Of a DNA stretch of 64,000 nt, positions 49,346 through 58,701 are shown piece by piece. The DNA is from Streptomyces nojiriensis (lineage in GTDB: Bacteria; Actinomycetota; Actinomycetes; Streptomycetales; Streptomycetaceae), in NCBI RefSeq assembly GCF_017639205.1, contig NZ_CP071139.1, positions 5,269,501 to 5,333,500 of the forward strand, given 5' to 3'. The position numbers and the translations under genes were made by a program. A model generated the notes under the pieces. The model saw only the letters and a list, made by a program, of their open reading frames with translations. It was not told the origin of the DNA and made no database searches. The stretch's first letter is position 1. Every line of letters begins with the position of its first letter.

Positions 49346-50182
49346 TCAGAGGACGCGGACGGCGCCAGTCGGCTTGTCGTAGCTGAGGTTGCGCTCGACG
49401 ATGCCGGTGCTGGGGTTCTGCGCGCCGACGAACTTGCCGCCGCCGACGTAGATGGCGACGTGGTACGCGCTGCCCTTGGAGCCCCAGTACAGGATGTCGC
49501 CCGGCTGCAGGGCGTCCAGCGACACCGAGGTGCCGAACGAGGACTGCGCCTGGGACATGCGCGGCAGGGTGACGCCGGCCTGGCGGTAGGCGGCCTGGAC
49601 GAGACCGGAGCAGTCGAACGAGGAGGGGCCGGTGCCGCCCATCACGTACGCCTTGCCGACCTGCGCGCGGGCGAAGTTGACGATGGCCGCGGCGGAGCCG
49701 GTGGCCGGGGCGGAGACGGTGCCGGTGCCCTGCGGGGCGGCGGTGCTCTTCAGCGTGGTGCGGTCGGAGCTGCGGCTGGAGCGCTCGGCCTCGGCCTTGC
49801 GGACGGCTTCTTCCTTCGCCGTCTTCTCGGCCTTCTCGGCGTCGGCCTTCTTCTGGGCCTCTTCCTTGGCCTGCTTCGCCTCGGCGGCGGCGCCGGTACG
49901 GGCGCTCTCCTCCTGGGCGGTCAGTTCGCCCTCGACGGCCGCGAGACGGGTGTTCTCGGCGGCCACGGTGACGGCGGAGGAGACGTCGGCGCCCAGGTCC
50001 AGGTTGAGGACCGGCATTTCGAGCGTCGTCTCGGCCACGGGCTCGGCGGACGGGGACGCGCTCGCGGTGCCGGCCATGGCCAGGGTGCTGAGGACGCCAC
50101 CGGCAACTCCGGCGCGGACCGCGAGCTTCGAGGCGCTGCGGCGGGGCTTCCGGTGGCTGGGTATGTGAGCGGTGTGGGACAT
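49346..50182 (-). CDS. NlpC/P60 family cell-wall hydrolase
   Basis: A 278-residue secreted peptidoglycan endopeptidase. A signal peptide (VRAGVAGGVLSTLAMAGTASA) is followed by a helical, Glu/Ala/Lys-rich region (about 70-150, likely coiled coil; KAEKTAKEEAVRKAEAE). The C-terminal C40 domain has the catalytic Cys in SFDCSGLVQAAYRQAG and His in AYHVAIYVGGG. ATG 50182 lacks a strong ribosome site; a frame open to 50239 is less likely because it disrupts the signal peptide. Confidence 0.92.
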   Translation of the reverse strand: MSHTAHIPSHRKPRRSASKLAVRAGVAGGVLSTLAMAGTASASPSAEPVAETTLEMPVLNLDLGADVSSAVTVAAENTRLAAVEGELTAQEESARTGAAAEAKQAKEEAQKKADAEKAEKTAKEEAVRKAEAERSSRSSDRTTLKSTAAPQGTGTVSAPATGSAAAIVNFARAQVGKAYVMGGTGPSSFDCSGLVQAAYRQAGVTLPRMSQAQSSFGTSVSLDALQPGDILYWGSKGSAYHVAIYVGGGKFVGAQNPSTGIVERNLSYDKPTGAVRVL

Positions 50183-50364
50183 GAGGACAACCGCTATCAG
50201 GGCGTCCGGGTTCCCTTCAAGAAACGTGGGGTGCGCCACAGTTGCGCGAGAAAGGCGCGAACCGGGCGCGTCCGACTTCTTATTGACGCCGTAACGGGCG
50301 AATCGGACAGGCCCTCACAAGGCTGTGATCATGGGGTTTCGGTATTAAGTCCTAATTGATCCTT

Positions 50365-50394
50365 GACCTACCATCACTCCGCACAGATGGCCAA
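50365..50394 (-). promoter_or_regulatory. candidate promoter of the NlpC/P60 gene
   Basis: On the minus strand, -35 TTGGCC (50389-50394) and -10 TAGGTC (50365-50370) are spaced by 18 bases. The leader would be about 175 bases and includes a GTCCGA/TCGGAC stem. Confidence 0.4.
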
Positions 50395-50931
50395 GCCCTC
50401 TTTCGGAAGGCTCGATTCGGAGTGGCGCAGGTCACAGCCGTGTCACGTCATGCGGACGCTGTGCCCCTCCCGTGACCTTCCTGTGAGCGTGCCGAGAGGT
50501 TCGTGAACGGATGCACGCACTCGCACGGTCCCCCGGGCCGGCGGCGGCGGGGGCGTCGACACGCCTCCGGGTGACCCTCCGCTCCCCCGTCGGCGCTCCC
50601 GCCCGCCCCGCATCCACCCCCGCGCCTGCCCCGTGTCCACCTCCGTACACACGGGCTCCCCCGACCGGGGGACGCCGATCCCTTTATCACCCCCGCACCC
50701 CCCTTGCCAATTTGCCTGCACCTGGCATCGTTTGATAGGGCGAGCCGCCTTCTACCTGCGGTAACAAGCTCGGATGTCACCTTTGGTAACCATGCGGATG
50801 CTTCGCGTATGAAGATCACCACTCATCGCGCTTCATGATCGTTCGTCAGGTGGTGGAGATCACAAACTCGGTGTTGTTGCCCGTGTCGCAGATCACAGAC
50901 GAGCAGGCATAAGATGCGCACCAGTCCGGCT

Positions 50932-50947
50932 TGTGAACTGCCTCACA
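50932..50947 (+). promoter_or_regulatory. Rex operator upstream of nuoA
   Basis: TGTGAACTGCCTCACA differs from the perfect Rex dyad (TGTGAAC-N3-TTCACA) at one position. Rex senses NADH/NAD+ and is known to repress respiratory genes, including nuo, in S. coelicolor. A -10-like TAAGAT (50910-50915) lies just upstream, so bound Rex would sit over the transcription start region. Confidence 0.75.
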
Positions 50948-51068
50948 TGCGAGCGCTCGATCGGGGGCGTGATCTTCGTGGGGCGGCGCACGCCCCCAGC
51001 TGTCGCTGGGAGGTGCCCCCGGCCGGCAGCGGTCCAACGGTCAAGGACGACTGGAAGGAGCGAGGAGC

Positions 51069-51428
51069 GTGAATGCGTACGCACCCATCCTCGTGCTCGG
51101 CGCCCTCGGCGCAGGGTTTGCGATCTTCTCCGTGGTCATGGCCACGCTGATCGGTCCAAAACGGTACAACCGGGCAAAGCTTGAAGCCTACGAATGCGGC
51201 ATCGAGCCGACGCCGATGCCGGCCGGCGGCGGCCGCTTCCCCATCAAGTACTACCTGACGGCGATGCTCTTCATCGTCTTCGACATCGAGGTTGTCTTCC
51301 TCTACCCCTGGGCCGTCACCTTCGACTCCCTGGGGATCTTCGGGCTCGTCGAGATGCTGCTCTTCGTGCTCACCGTCTTCGTCGCCTACGCCTACGTGTG
51401 GCGCCGCGGCGGCCTGGAATGGGACTGA
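51069..51428 (+). CDS. nuoA: NADH-quinone oxidoreductase subunit A
   Basis: A 119-residue membrane subunit of complex I. Three membrane segments are visible; the family loop KLEAYECGIEPTP and the acidic segment FDIEVVFLYPWAV are intact. GTG 51069 follows GGAAGGAG. It is the first gene of an operon continuing past the window end. Confidence 0.95.
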   Translation: MNAYAPILVLGALGAGFAIFSVVMATLIGPKRYNRAKLEAYECGIEPTPMPAGGGRFPIKYYLTAMLFIVFDIEVVFLYPWAVTFDSLGIFGLVEMLLFVLTVFVAYAYVWRRGGLEWD

Positions 51429-51443
51429 GGGGCTGAATTTTCC

Positions 51444-51998
51444 ATGGGACTGGAAGAAAAGCTGCCGAGCGGCTTCCTGCTGACCACCGTCGAACAGGCC
51501 GCGGGATGGGTGCGCAAGTCGTCCGTCTTCCCGGCGACCTTCGGTCTGGCCTGCTGCGCCATCGAGATGATGACCACCGGAGCGGGCCGGTACGACCTGG
51601 CCCGCTTCGGCATGGAGGTCTTCCGCGGCTCCCCGCGCCAGGCCGATCTGATGATCGTGGCCGGGCGGGTCAGCCAGAAGATGGCGCCGGTGCTGCGGCA
51701 GGTGTACGACCAGATGCCCGCTCCCAAATGGGTCATCTCCATGGGGGTTTGTGCATCTTCGGGCGGAATGTTCAACAACTACGCGATCGTCCAGGGCGTC
51801 GACCACATCGTCCCGGTGGACATCTATCTGCCCGGCTGCCCGCCGCGCCCCGAGATGCTGATGGACGCGATCCTCAAGCTCCACCAGAAGATCCAGGGCG
51901 GAAAGCTCGGCGTGAACCGGGAGGAAGCGGCCCGTGAGGCGGAGGAGGCGGCCCTCAAGGCCCTCCCCACCATCGAGATGAAGGGGCTGCTCCGGTGA
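51444..51998 (+). CDS. nuoB: NADH-quinone oxidoreductase subunit B
   Basis: A 184-residue peripheral subunit carrying cluster N2, which passes electrons to quinone. The ligands are in FGLACCAIEMM (tandem Cys), MGVCASSGG and LPGCPPRPE. The C-terminal tail (about 150-184) is Glu/Ala-rich. It overlaps nuoC by ATGA/GTGA-type coupling at 51995. Confidence 0.96.
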   Translation: MGLEEKLPSGFLLTTVEQAAGWVRKSSVFPATFGLACCAIEMMTTGAGRYDLARFGMEVFRGSPRQADLMIVAGRVSQKMAPVLRQVYDQMPAPKWVISMGVCASSGGMFNNYAIVQGVDHIVPVDIYLPGCPPRPEMLMDAILKLHQKIQGGKLGVNREEAAREAEEAALKALPTIEMKGLLR

Positions 51999-52723
51999 GC
52001 GAGACCCAAGAGCCGGAGAACGGCAGCAACGGAAGCAACGTCCCTGCGCCGCGTGACCAGGGCCCCGAGGTCATCGGCGTCCGCAAGGGCATGTTCGGTG
52101 CCGCGGGCGGCGGGGACACCAGCGGCTACGGCGGCCTCGTGCAGACCGTGGCCATGCCCGGCGCGACGAGCCGGCCGTACGGCTCCTACTTCGACGAGGT
52201 GGCCGACGAGCTCGAAGGTGCGCTGGAGGAGCAGGACCTGGTCCCGGGGAACGCCATCGAGAAGACGGTGGTCGACCGGGGCGAGCTCACCTTCCACATC
52301 GCCCGCGAGCACCTCGTCCGGGTCGCGCGCACCCTGCGCGACGACCCGGCCCTGCGCTTCGAGCTCTGCACCGGCGTCTCCGGCGTGCACTTCCCCGGGG
52401 ACAAGGGCCGCGAGCTGCACGCCGTCTACCACCTGCGCTCGCTCACGCACGGCCGGATCCTGCGGCTGGAGGTGTCCGTCCCGGACGGCGACCCGCACGT
52501 CCCCTCGCTCGTCTCCGTCTACCCGACCAACGACTGGCACGAGCGCGAGACGTACGACTTCTTCGGCCTGATCTTCGACGGGCACCCGGCCCTCACCCGG
52601 ATCATGATGCCGGACGACTGGCAGGGCTTCCCGCAGCGCAAGGACTACCCGCTCGGCGGCATCCCCGTCGAGTACAAGGGCGCCCAGATCCCGGCTCCCG
52701 ACCAGCGGAGGTCGTACAGCTGA
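51995..52723 (+). CDS. nuoC: NADH-quinone oxidoreductase subunit C
   Basis: A 242-residue 30-kDa-type subunit of the peripheral arm. An N-terminal extension of about 80 residues precedes the conserved core, which ends in NDWHERETYDFFGLIFDGHP and GFPQRKDYPLGG, the family signature. It is separate from nuoD, not fused as in E. coli. The stop overlaps the nuoD ATG (TGATG). Confidence 0.95.
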   Translation: MSETQEPENGSNGSNVPAPRDQGPEVIGVRKGMFGAAGGGDTSGYGGLVQTVAMPGATSRPYGSYFDEVADELEGALEEQDLVPGNAIEKTVVDRGELTFHIAREHLVRVARTLRDDPALRFELCTGVSGVHFPGDKGRELHAVYHLRSLTHGRILRLEVSVPDGDPHVPSLVSVYPTNDWHERETYDFFGLIFDGHPALTRIMMPDDWQGFPQRKDYPLGGIPVEYKGAQIPAPDQRRSYS

Positions 52724-54063
52724 TGTCCACGTCAAATCACGCCTCCGCCGATCACGCCTCCGCGCGCGAGACGACCGAGGGCACCGTCTACACCGTCACC
52801 GGCGGCGACTGGGACGAGATCGTCCAGTCCGCGGCCAAGGCCGACGACGAGAGGATCGTCGTCAACATGGGTCCGCAGCACCCCTCCACCCACGGAGTGC
52901 TGCGCCTGATCCTGGAGATCGACGGCGAGACGGTCACCGAGGCCCGCTGCGGCATCGGCTACCTGCACACCGGCATCGAGAAGAACCTCGAATTCCGGAA
53001 CTGGACGCAGGGCACCACCTTCGTGACGCGCATGGACTACCTGACGCCGTTCTTCAACGAGACGGCGTACTGCCTCGGCGTCGAGAGGCTGCTCGGCATC
53101 ACCGACCAGATCCCGGACCGCGCCACCGTCATCCGCGTCCTGCTGATGGAGCTCAACCGGCTCTCCTCCCACCTGGTGTGCATCGCCACCGGCGGCATGG
53201 AGCTGGGCGCGACCACGATCATGATCTACGGCTTCCGCGACCGCGAGCTGATCCTCGACATCTTCGAGCTGATCACCGGACTGCGCATGAACCACGCGTT
53301 CGTCCGCCCCGGCGGCCTCGCCCAGGACCTCCCCCCGGGCGCCGTCGACCAGCTGCGCGAGTTCCTCAAGACCATGAAGAAGAACCTGCCGGAGTACGAC
53401 AAGCTCGCCACCGGCAATCCCATCTTCAAGGCCCGCATGCAGGACGTCGGCTACCTCGACCTCACCGGCTGCATGGCGCTCGGCGCCACCGGCCCGATCC
53501 TGCGCTCCGCCGGCCTGCCGCACGACCTGCGCAAGTCGGACCCGTACTGCGGCTACGAGAACTACGAGTTCGACGTGCCGACCACCGACACCTGCGACTC
53601 CTACGGGCGGTTCCTGATCCGCCTGGAGGAGATGCGCCAGTCGCTGCGGATCGTCGAGCAGTGCCTGGAGCGCCTGGAGCCCGGACCGGTGATGGTCGCC
53701 GACAAGAAGATCGCCTGGCCGGCGCAGCTCGCGATGGGCCCGGACGGTCTCGGCAACTCGCTCGACCACATCAGGAACATCATGGGCACCTCCATGGAGG
53801 CCCTCATCCACCACTTCAAGCTGGTGACCGAGGGCTTCCGGGTACCGCCCGGCCAGGCGTACGCGGCCGTCGAGTCACCCAAGGGCGAGCTCGGAGTGCA
53901 CGTCGTCTCCGACGGCGGGACCCGCCCCTACCGGGTCCACTTCCGCGACCCGTCCTTCACCAACCTGCAGGCCATGGCCGCGATGTGCGAGGGCGGCCAG
54001 GTCGCCGACGTCATCGTCGCCGTCGCCTCCATCGACCCCGTGATGGGAGGCGTCGACCGATGA
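52723..54063 (+). CDS. nuoD: NADH-quinone oxidoreductase subunit D
   Basis: A 446-residue 49-kDa-type subunit forming the quinone site with NuoB. The core begins VNMGPQHPSTHGVLRL, with the quinone-binding His in that motif, and includes GYLHTGIEKN and the C-terminal ASIDPVMGGVDR. An N-terminal extension of about 45 residues is present. ATGA overlap with nuoE. Confidence 0.96.
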   Translation: MSTSNHASADHASARETTEGTVYTVTGGDWDEIVQSAAKADDERIVVNMGPQHPSTHGVLRLILEIDGETVTEARCGIGYLHTGIEKNLEFRNWTQGTTFVTRMDYLTPFFNETAYCLGVERLLGITDQIPDRATVIRVLLMELNRLSSHLVCIATGGMELGATTIMIYGFRDRELILDIFELITGLRMNHAFVRPGGLAQDLPPGAVDQLREFLKTMKKNLPEYDKLATGNPIFKARMQDVGYLDLTGCMALGATGPILRSAGLPHDLRKSDPYCGYENYEFDVPTTDTCDSYGRFLIRLEEMRQSLRIVEQCLERLEPGPVMVADKKIAWPAQLAMGPDGLGNSLDHIRNIMGTSMEALIHHFKLVTEGFRVPPGQAYAAVESPKGELGVHVVSDGGTRPYRVHFRDPSFTNLQAMAAMCEGGQVADVIVAVASIDPVMGGVDR

Positions 54064-54815
54064 CCGCCAGTCCTTCGAACCAAGGGGTCTCGCTGGGCAT
54101 GCCCCAGCTGCCGGCCCCCGACTTTCCGGCGGAGGTACGCGAGCGCCTCGAAGCCGACGCCAGGGAAGTCATCGCCCGCTACCCCGACAGCCGCTCCGCC
54201 CTGCTGCCGCTGCTGCACCTGACCCAGTCCGAGGAGGGCCACGTCTCGCGCACCGGCATCCGCTTCTGCGCCGAGGTACTGGGCCTGACCACCGCCGAGG
54301 TCACGGCCGTGGCGACCTTCTACACGATGTACCGGCGGGGGCCCTCCGGTGACTACCAGGTCGGCGTCTGTACGAACACCCTGTGCGCGGTGATGGGCGG
54401 CGACGCCATCTTCGAGGAGCTCAAGGAGCACCTCGGGGTCGGCAACAACGGGACCACCCCCGACGGCAAGATCACCCTCGAACACATCGAGTGCAACGCG
54501 GCCTGCGACTACGCCCCCGTGGTGATGGTCAACTGGGAGTTCTTCGACAACCAGACCCCCCAGTCCGCCAAGGCCATGGTCGACGACCTGCTGGCCGGCC
54601 GCGAGGTCTCGCCGACCCGGGGCGCGCCGCTGTGCACGTACAAGGAGACCGCCCGGATCCTGGCCGGCTTCCCGGACGAGCGCGAGGGCGCGGTCGAGGC
54701 GACCGGCGGCGCCGGCCCCGCCTCCCTGATCGGGCTGCGCATCGCGCGCGGCGAGTCCGCGCACACCCCGATCGTCCACCCGCGCGGCGAGGCCACCACC
54801 GAGGGAGGGGAGTGA
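54060..54815 (+). CDS. nuoE: NADH-quinone oxidoreductase subunit E
   Basis: A 251-residue 24-kDa-type subunit with a 2Fe-2S cluster bound by GVCTNTLCAVMGG and ECNAACDYAPVVMVN. The C-terminal 75 residues extend beyond the typical family length, as is usual in streptomycetes. Its stop overlaps nuoF (TGATG). Confidence 0.95.
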   Translation: MTASPSNQGVSLGMPQLPAPDFPAEVRERLEADAREVIARYPDSRSALLPLLHLTQSEEGHVSRTGIRFCAEVLGLTTAEVTAVATFYTMYRRGPSGDYQVGVCTNTLCAVMGGDAIFEELKEHLGVGNNGTTPDGKITLEHIECNAACDYAPVVMVNWEFFDNQTPQSAKAMVDDLLAGREVSPTRGAPLCTYKETARILAGFPDEREGAVEATGGAGPASLIGLRIARGESAHTPIVHPRGEATTEGGE

Positions 54816-56200
54816 TGTCGGTGTCTTCCGAACTGAGCAACGGGGGCAATGGGAGCACCTCCCATCCGGCGGCCGGCGGCGGTACCAGCCCGGAGAAGCT
54901 CCTCGCCCCCGTGCTGTCCGCCTTCTGGGACGAGCCGCGGTCGTGGACGCTGGAGACCTACCGGCGCCACGAGGGGTACGAGGGCCTGCGCAAGGCGCTC
55001 GCGATGACCCCGGACGACCTCATCGCCTACGTGAAGGACTCGGGCCTGCGCGGACGCGGCGGCGCGGGCTTCCCCACCGGAATGAAGTGGCAGTTCATCC
55101 CGCAGGGCGACGGAAAGCCGCACTACCTCGTCGTGAACGCGGACGAGTCGGAGCCGGGCACCTGCAAGGACATCCCCCTCCTCTTCGCCAACCCGCACTC
55201 CCTCATCGAGGGAATGATCATCGCCTGCTACGCGATCCGCTCGGAGCACGCCTTCATCTACCTGCGCGGGGAGACGGTGCCCGTACTGCGGCGCCTGCAC
55301 GAAGCCGTGCGCGAGGCGTACGCGGCCGGATACCTCGGCAAGGACATCGACGGCACCGGGCGCAACCTCGACATCACGGTGCACGCGGGCGCGGGCGCGT
55401 ACATCTGCGGCGAGGAGACGGCGCTGCTCGACTCCCTCGAAGGCCGGCGCGGCCAGCCCCGGCTGCGTCCCCCCTTCCCCGCGGTCGAGGGGCTCTACGC
55501 GTGCCCCACTGTCGTCAACAACGTGGAGTCGATCGCCTCGGTTCCCGCGATCCTGAACAAGGGCAAGGACTGGTTCAAGTCGATGGGGACCGAGAAGTCC
55601 CCCGGCTTCACGCTGTACTCGCTCTCCGGGCACGTGGCCGGCCCCGGCCAGTACGAGGCCCCGCTCGGCATCACCCTGCGCCAGCTCCTCGACATGAGCG
55701 GCGGCATGCGCCCCGGGCACCGGCTGAAGTTCTGGACCCCGGGCGGCTCCTCCACCCCGATGTTCACCGACGAGCACCTCGACGTCCCGCTCGACTACGA
55801 GGGCGTGGGCGCCGCCGGCTCGATGCTCGGCACCAAGGCCCTGCAGTGCTTCGACGAGACGACGTGCGTGGTGCGGGCCGTGACCCGGTGGACCGAGTTC
55901 TACGCCCACGAGTCCTGCGGCAAGTGCACCCCGTGCCGCGAAGGCACCTACTGGCTGGTCCAGCTGCTCCGCGACATCGAGGCCGGCCAGGGCGTCATGT
56001 CCGACCTCGACAAGCTGAACGACATCGCCGACAACATCAACGGCAAGTCCTTCTGCGCGCTCGGCGACGGCGCGGCCAGCCCGATCTTCTCCTCGCTCAA
56101 GTACTTCCGCGAGGAGTACGAGCAGCACATCACGGGCAAGGGCTGCCCCTTCGACCCCAGGAAGTCGACCCTCTGGGCCGACACGGAGGTGAACGCATGA
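54815..56200 (+). CDS. nuoF: NADH-quinone oxidoreductase subunit F
   Basis: A 461-residue NADH-binding subunit with FMN and a 4Fe-4S cluster. Motifs: RGRGGAGFPTGMKW (NADH/FMN), VNADESEPGTCKD, AGAYICGEETALL, and the cluster cysteines SCGKCTPCREG plus a later Cys in KSFCALGDGA. ATG 54815 follows GAGGGAGGGG. ATGA overlap with nuoG. Confidence 0.96.
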   Translation: MSVSSELSNGGNGSTSHPAAGGGTSPEKLLAPVLSAFWDEPRSWTLETYRRHEGYEGLRKALAMTPDDLIAYVKDSGLRGRGGAGFPTGMKWQFIPQGDGKPHYLVVNADESEPGTCKDIPLLFANPHSLIEGMIIACYAIRSEHAFIYLRGETVPVLRRLHEAVREAYAAGYLGKDIDGTGRNLDITVHAGAGAYICGEETALLDSLEGRRGQPRLRPPFPAVEGLYACPTVVNNVESIASVPAILNKGKDWFKSMGTEKSPGFTLYSLSGHVAGPGQYEAPLGITLRQLLDMSGGMRPGHRLKFWTPGGSSTPMFTDEHLDVPLDYEGVGAAGSMLGTKALQCFDETTCVVRAVTRWTEFYAHESCGKCTPCREGTYWLVQLLRDIEAGQGVMSDLDKLNDIADNINGKSFCALGDGAASPIFSSLKYFREEYEQHITGKGCPFDPRKSTLWADTEVNA

Positions 56201-58701
56201 CCGTCACCACTCCAGCGGCCTCCGGGGGCGGAGCGGCGGTTCCACCGGAGAACACCGTCTCGCTGACCATCGACGGGGTCGAACTGTCCGTGCCCAAGGG
56301 CACCCTCGTCATCCGGGCCGCCGAGCAGCTCGGCATCGAGATCCCCCGGTTCTGCGACCACCCCCTCCTCTCCCCGGCCGGCGCCTGCCGCCAGTGCATC
56401 GTCGAGGTCGAGGGCCAGCGCAAGCCGATGGCCTCCTGCACCATCACCTGCACCGACGGCATGGTCGTCAAGACCCAGCTGACCTCCGAGGTCGCCGACA
56501 AGTCCCAGCGCGGGGTGATGGAGCTGCTGCTCATCAACCACCCGCTGGACTGTCCGGTCTGCGACAAGGGCGGCGAGTGCCCGCTGCAGAACCAGGCGAT
56601 GTCGCACGGCAACGCCGAATCGCGGTTCGAGGGCAAGAAGCGCACCTACGAGAAGCCGGTCCCGATCTCCACCCAGGTGCTGCTGGACCGCGAGCGGTGC
56701 GTGCTGTGCGCGCGCTGCACCCGCTTCTCCAACGAGATCGCCGGCGACCCGATGATCGAGCTGCTGGAACGCGGCGCGCTCCAGCAGGTCGGCACCGGCG
56801 AGGGCGACCCCTTCGAGTCGTACTTCTCGGGCAACACCATCCAGATCTGCCCGGTCGGCGCCCTCACCTCGGCCGCCTACCGGTTCCGCTCCCGCCCCTT
56901 CGACCTCGTCTCCTCCCCGAGCGTGTGCGAGCACTGCGCGGGCGGCTGCGCGACCCGCACCGACCACCGGCGCGGCAAGGTGCTGCGCCGCCTCGCCGCC
57001 GAGGACCCCGAGGTCAACGAGGAGTGGATCTGCGACAAGGGCCGCTTCGGGTTCCGCTACGCGCAGCGCCCGGACCGGCTGACCACCCCGCTGGTGCGCA
57101 GCGCCGCCGGGGTGCTCGAGCCGGCGAGCTGGCCCGAGGCCCTGGAAGCCGCGGCCAACGGACTCGCCGCCGCGCGCGGCCGGGCCGGGGTGCTGACCGG
57201 CGGCCGGCTCACCGTCGAGGACGCCTACGCGTACGCCAAGTTCGCGCGGGTGGTGCTCGACACCAACGACATCGACTTCCGGGCCCGCGTGCACAGCGCG
57301 GAGGAGGCCGATTTCCTGGCCTCGGAGGTCGCCGGGTACGGGGTCGACCTCGGCGGGCAGCGGCTCTCGTACACCGCCCTGGAGGCGGCCCCGGCCGTGC
57401 TGCTCGTCGGCATCGAGGCGGAGGAGGAGGCCCCCGGCGTCTTCCTGCGGCTGCGCAAGGCCCACCGCAAGCGGAAGCAGCGGACCTTCTCCGTCGCCCC
57501 CTTCGCCACCCGCGGCCTGCAGAAGGCGGGCGGCACCCTGCTGGCCGCCGCCCCCGGCACCGAGCCCGAGTGGCTCGACGCGCTGGCCTCCCGGACGGGC
57601 CTGGAGACCGGCGGCGCCGAAGCCGCCGAGGCGCTGCGGCAGCCCGGCGCGGTCATCCTCGTAGGGGAGCGCCTCGCCGGAGTGCCGGGCGCGCTGACCG
57701 CCGCCGTACGGGCCGCCGGGGTCACCGGAGCCACCCTGGTGTGGATCCCGCGCCGGGCCGGTGAGCGGGCCGCCATCGAGGCGGGCGCGCTGCCGTCCCT
57801 GCTGCCGGGCGGCCGCCCCGCCACCGACCCGCGGGCCCGCGACGAGGTCGCCACCGCCTGGGGCCTGGACGAACTCCCGCACCGCTACGGCCGCGACACC
57901 GGCCAGATCGTCGAGGCCGCGGCGACCCGGGAGCTCTCGGCCCTGCTGATCGCGGGCGTCGAGGTCGCCGACCTGCCGGACCCGGCCCGCGCGCGGACCG
58001 CCCTCCAGGAGGCCTTCGTGGTCTCCCTGGAACTGCGGCCCGGCGAGGTCACCGACCACGCGGACGTGGTCCTCCCGGTCGCCGCGGTCGCCGAGAAGTC
58101 CGGCGCCTTCATCAACTGGGAGGGCCGGGTCAGGCCGTTCGAGGCCGCGCTCAAGCCCGACCAGATGACCCGCCGGCTCGCCCCGGCCGACGCCCGCGTG
58201 CTCCACATGCTGGCCGACGCCGCCGACCGGCCGATCGCCCTGCCCGACGTGCACGCCGTACGCCGGGAGATCGACCGGCTCGGTCCGTGGGCCGGGGAGC
58301 GGGCCGCCGCGCAGAGCGCGGACACGGTGGCACTGCCCCGTCCGGGCACCGGCGAGGCGGTCCTCGCGGGCCACCGGCTCCTCCTGGACCTCGGCCGGCT
58401 GCAGGAGGGCGACGACGCCCTGGCCGGCACCCGGCACGAGGCGAGCGCCCGGCTGTCGGCCGCCACGGCAGCCGAGACCGGCGTCAAGGACGGCGACGTC
58501 CTCGCGGTCACCGGCCCGGCCGGCTCCGTGGAACTCCCGCTCCGGATCACCGAGATGCCCGACCGCGTGGTCTGGCTCCCGCTGAACTCCACCGGCTCCG
58601 GCGTCCTCGCCGACGCCGGCGCCCGCCCGGGCACCCTCGTACGCATCGGCCCGGCGACCCCGGCCGGCGCAGGCGACACCACTGCGGAGGTGGGCGCGTG
58701 A
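56197..58701 (+). CDS. nuoG: NADH-quinone oxidoreductase subunit G
   Basis: An 834-residue molybdopterin-oxidoreductase-like subunit. An N-terminal 2Fe-2S ferredoxin domain (FCDHPLLSPAGACRQCIVEV) is followed by a Cys-rich segment (CPVCDKGGECPLQ), a 4Fe-4S domain (RCVLCARCTRFS, ICPVGAL) and an additional CEHCAGGC with ICDKGRF, the N7-type cluster. The remaining 550 residues are the catalytic-fold domain without molybdenum function. GTGA overlap with nuoH. Confidence 0.95.
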   Translation: MTVTTPAASGGGAAVPPENTVSLTIDGVELSVPKGTLVIRAAEQLGIEIPRFCDHPLLSPAGACRQCIVEVEGQRKPMASCTITCTDGMVVKTQLTSEVADKSQRGVMELLLINHPLDCPVCDKGGECPLQNQAMSHGNAESRFEGKKRTYEKPVPISTQVLLDRERCVLCARCTRFSNEIAGDPMIELLERGALQQVGTGEGDPFESYFSGNTIQICPVGALTSAAYRFRSRPFDLVSSPSVCEHCAGGCATRTDHRRGKVLRRLAAEDPEVNEEWICDKGRFGFRYAQRPDRLTTPLVRSAAGVLEPASWPEALEAAANGLAAARGRAGVLTGGRLTVEDAYAYAKFARVVLDTNDIDFRARVHSAEEADFLASEVAGYGVDLGGQRLSYTALEAAPAVLLVGIEAEEEAPGVFLRLRKAHRKRKQRTFSVAPFATRGLQKAGGTLLAAAPGTEPEWLDALASRTGLETGGAEAAEALRQPGAVILVGERLAGVPGALTAAVRAAGVTGATLVWIPRRAGERAAIEAGALPSLLPGGRPATDPRARDEVATAWGLDELPHRYGRDTGQIVEAAATRELSALLIAGVEVADLPDPARARTALQEAFVVSLELRPGEVTDHADVVLPVAAVAEKSGAFINWEGRVRPFEAALKPDQMTRRLAPADARVLHMLADAADRPIALPDVHAVRREIDRLGPWAGERAAAQSADTVALPRPGTGEAVLAGHRLLLDLGRLQEGDDALAGTRHEASARLSAATAAETGVKDGDVLAVTGPAGSVELPLRITEMPDRVVWLPLNSTGSGVLADAGARPGTLVRIGPATPAGAGDTTAEVGA

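Larger units (their letters stand above)
50183..51068. other. 886-bp intergenic region between the NlpC/P60 gene and nuoA
   Basis: It contains a minus-strand promoter (50365-50394) and a long leader for the hydrolase gene, a GC-rich middle (50500-50700) with short G/C hairpins but no coding signal I trust, a pair of GGTAAC motifs near 50760-50800, and the nuo promoter region with a Rex-like operator. The leader did not match a cyclic-di-AMP riboswitch. Confidence 0.55.

Noticed and set aside
50500..50740. Small ORFs on both strands upstream of nuoA
   Set aside because: Pro/Arg/Gly-rich translations without ribosome sites or codon-position bias; they are likely non-coding GC-rich DNA.
55948..58437. 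Long open frame on the minus strand opposite nuoF/nuoG
   Set aside because: It is the mirror of high-GC coding sequence. The plus strand encodes intact NuoF/NuoG with all cluster motifs, and the antisense translation is low-complexity Gly/Arg/Val.
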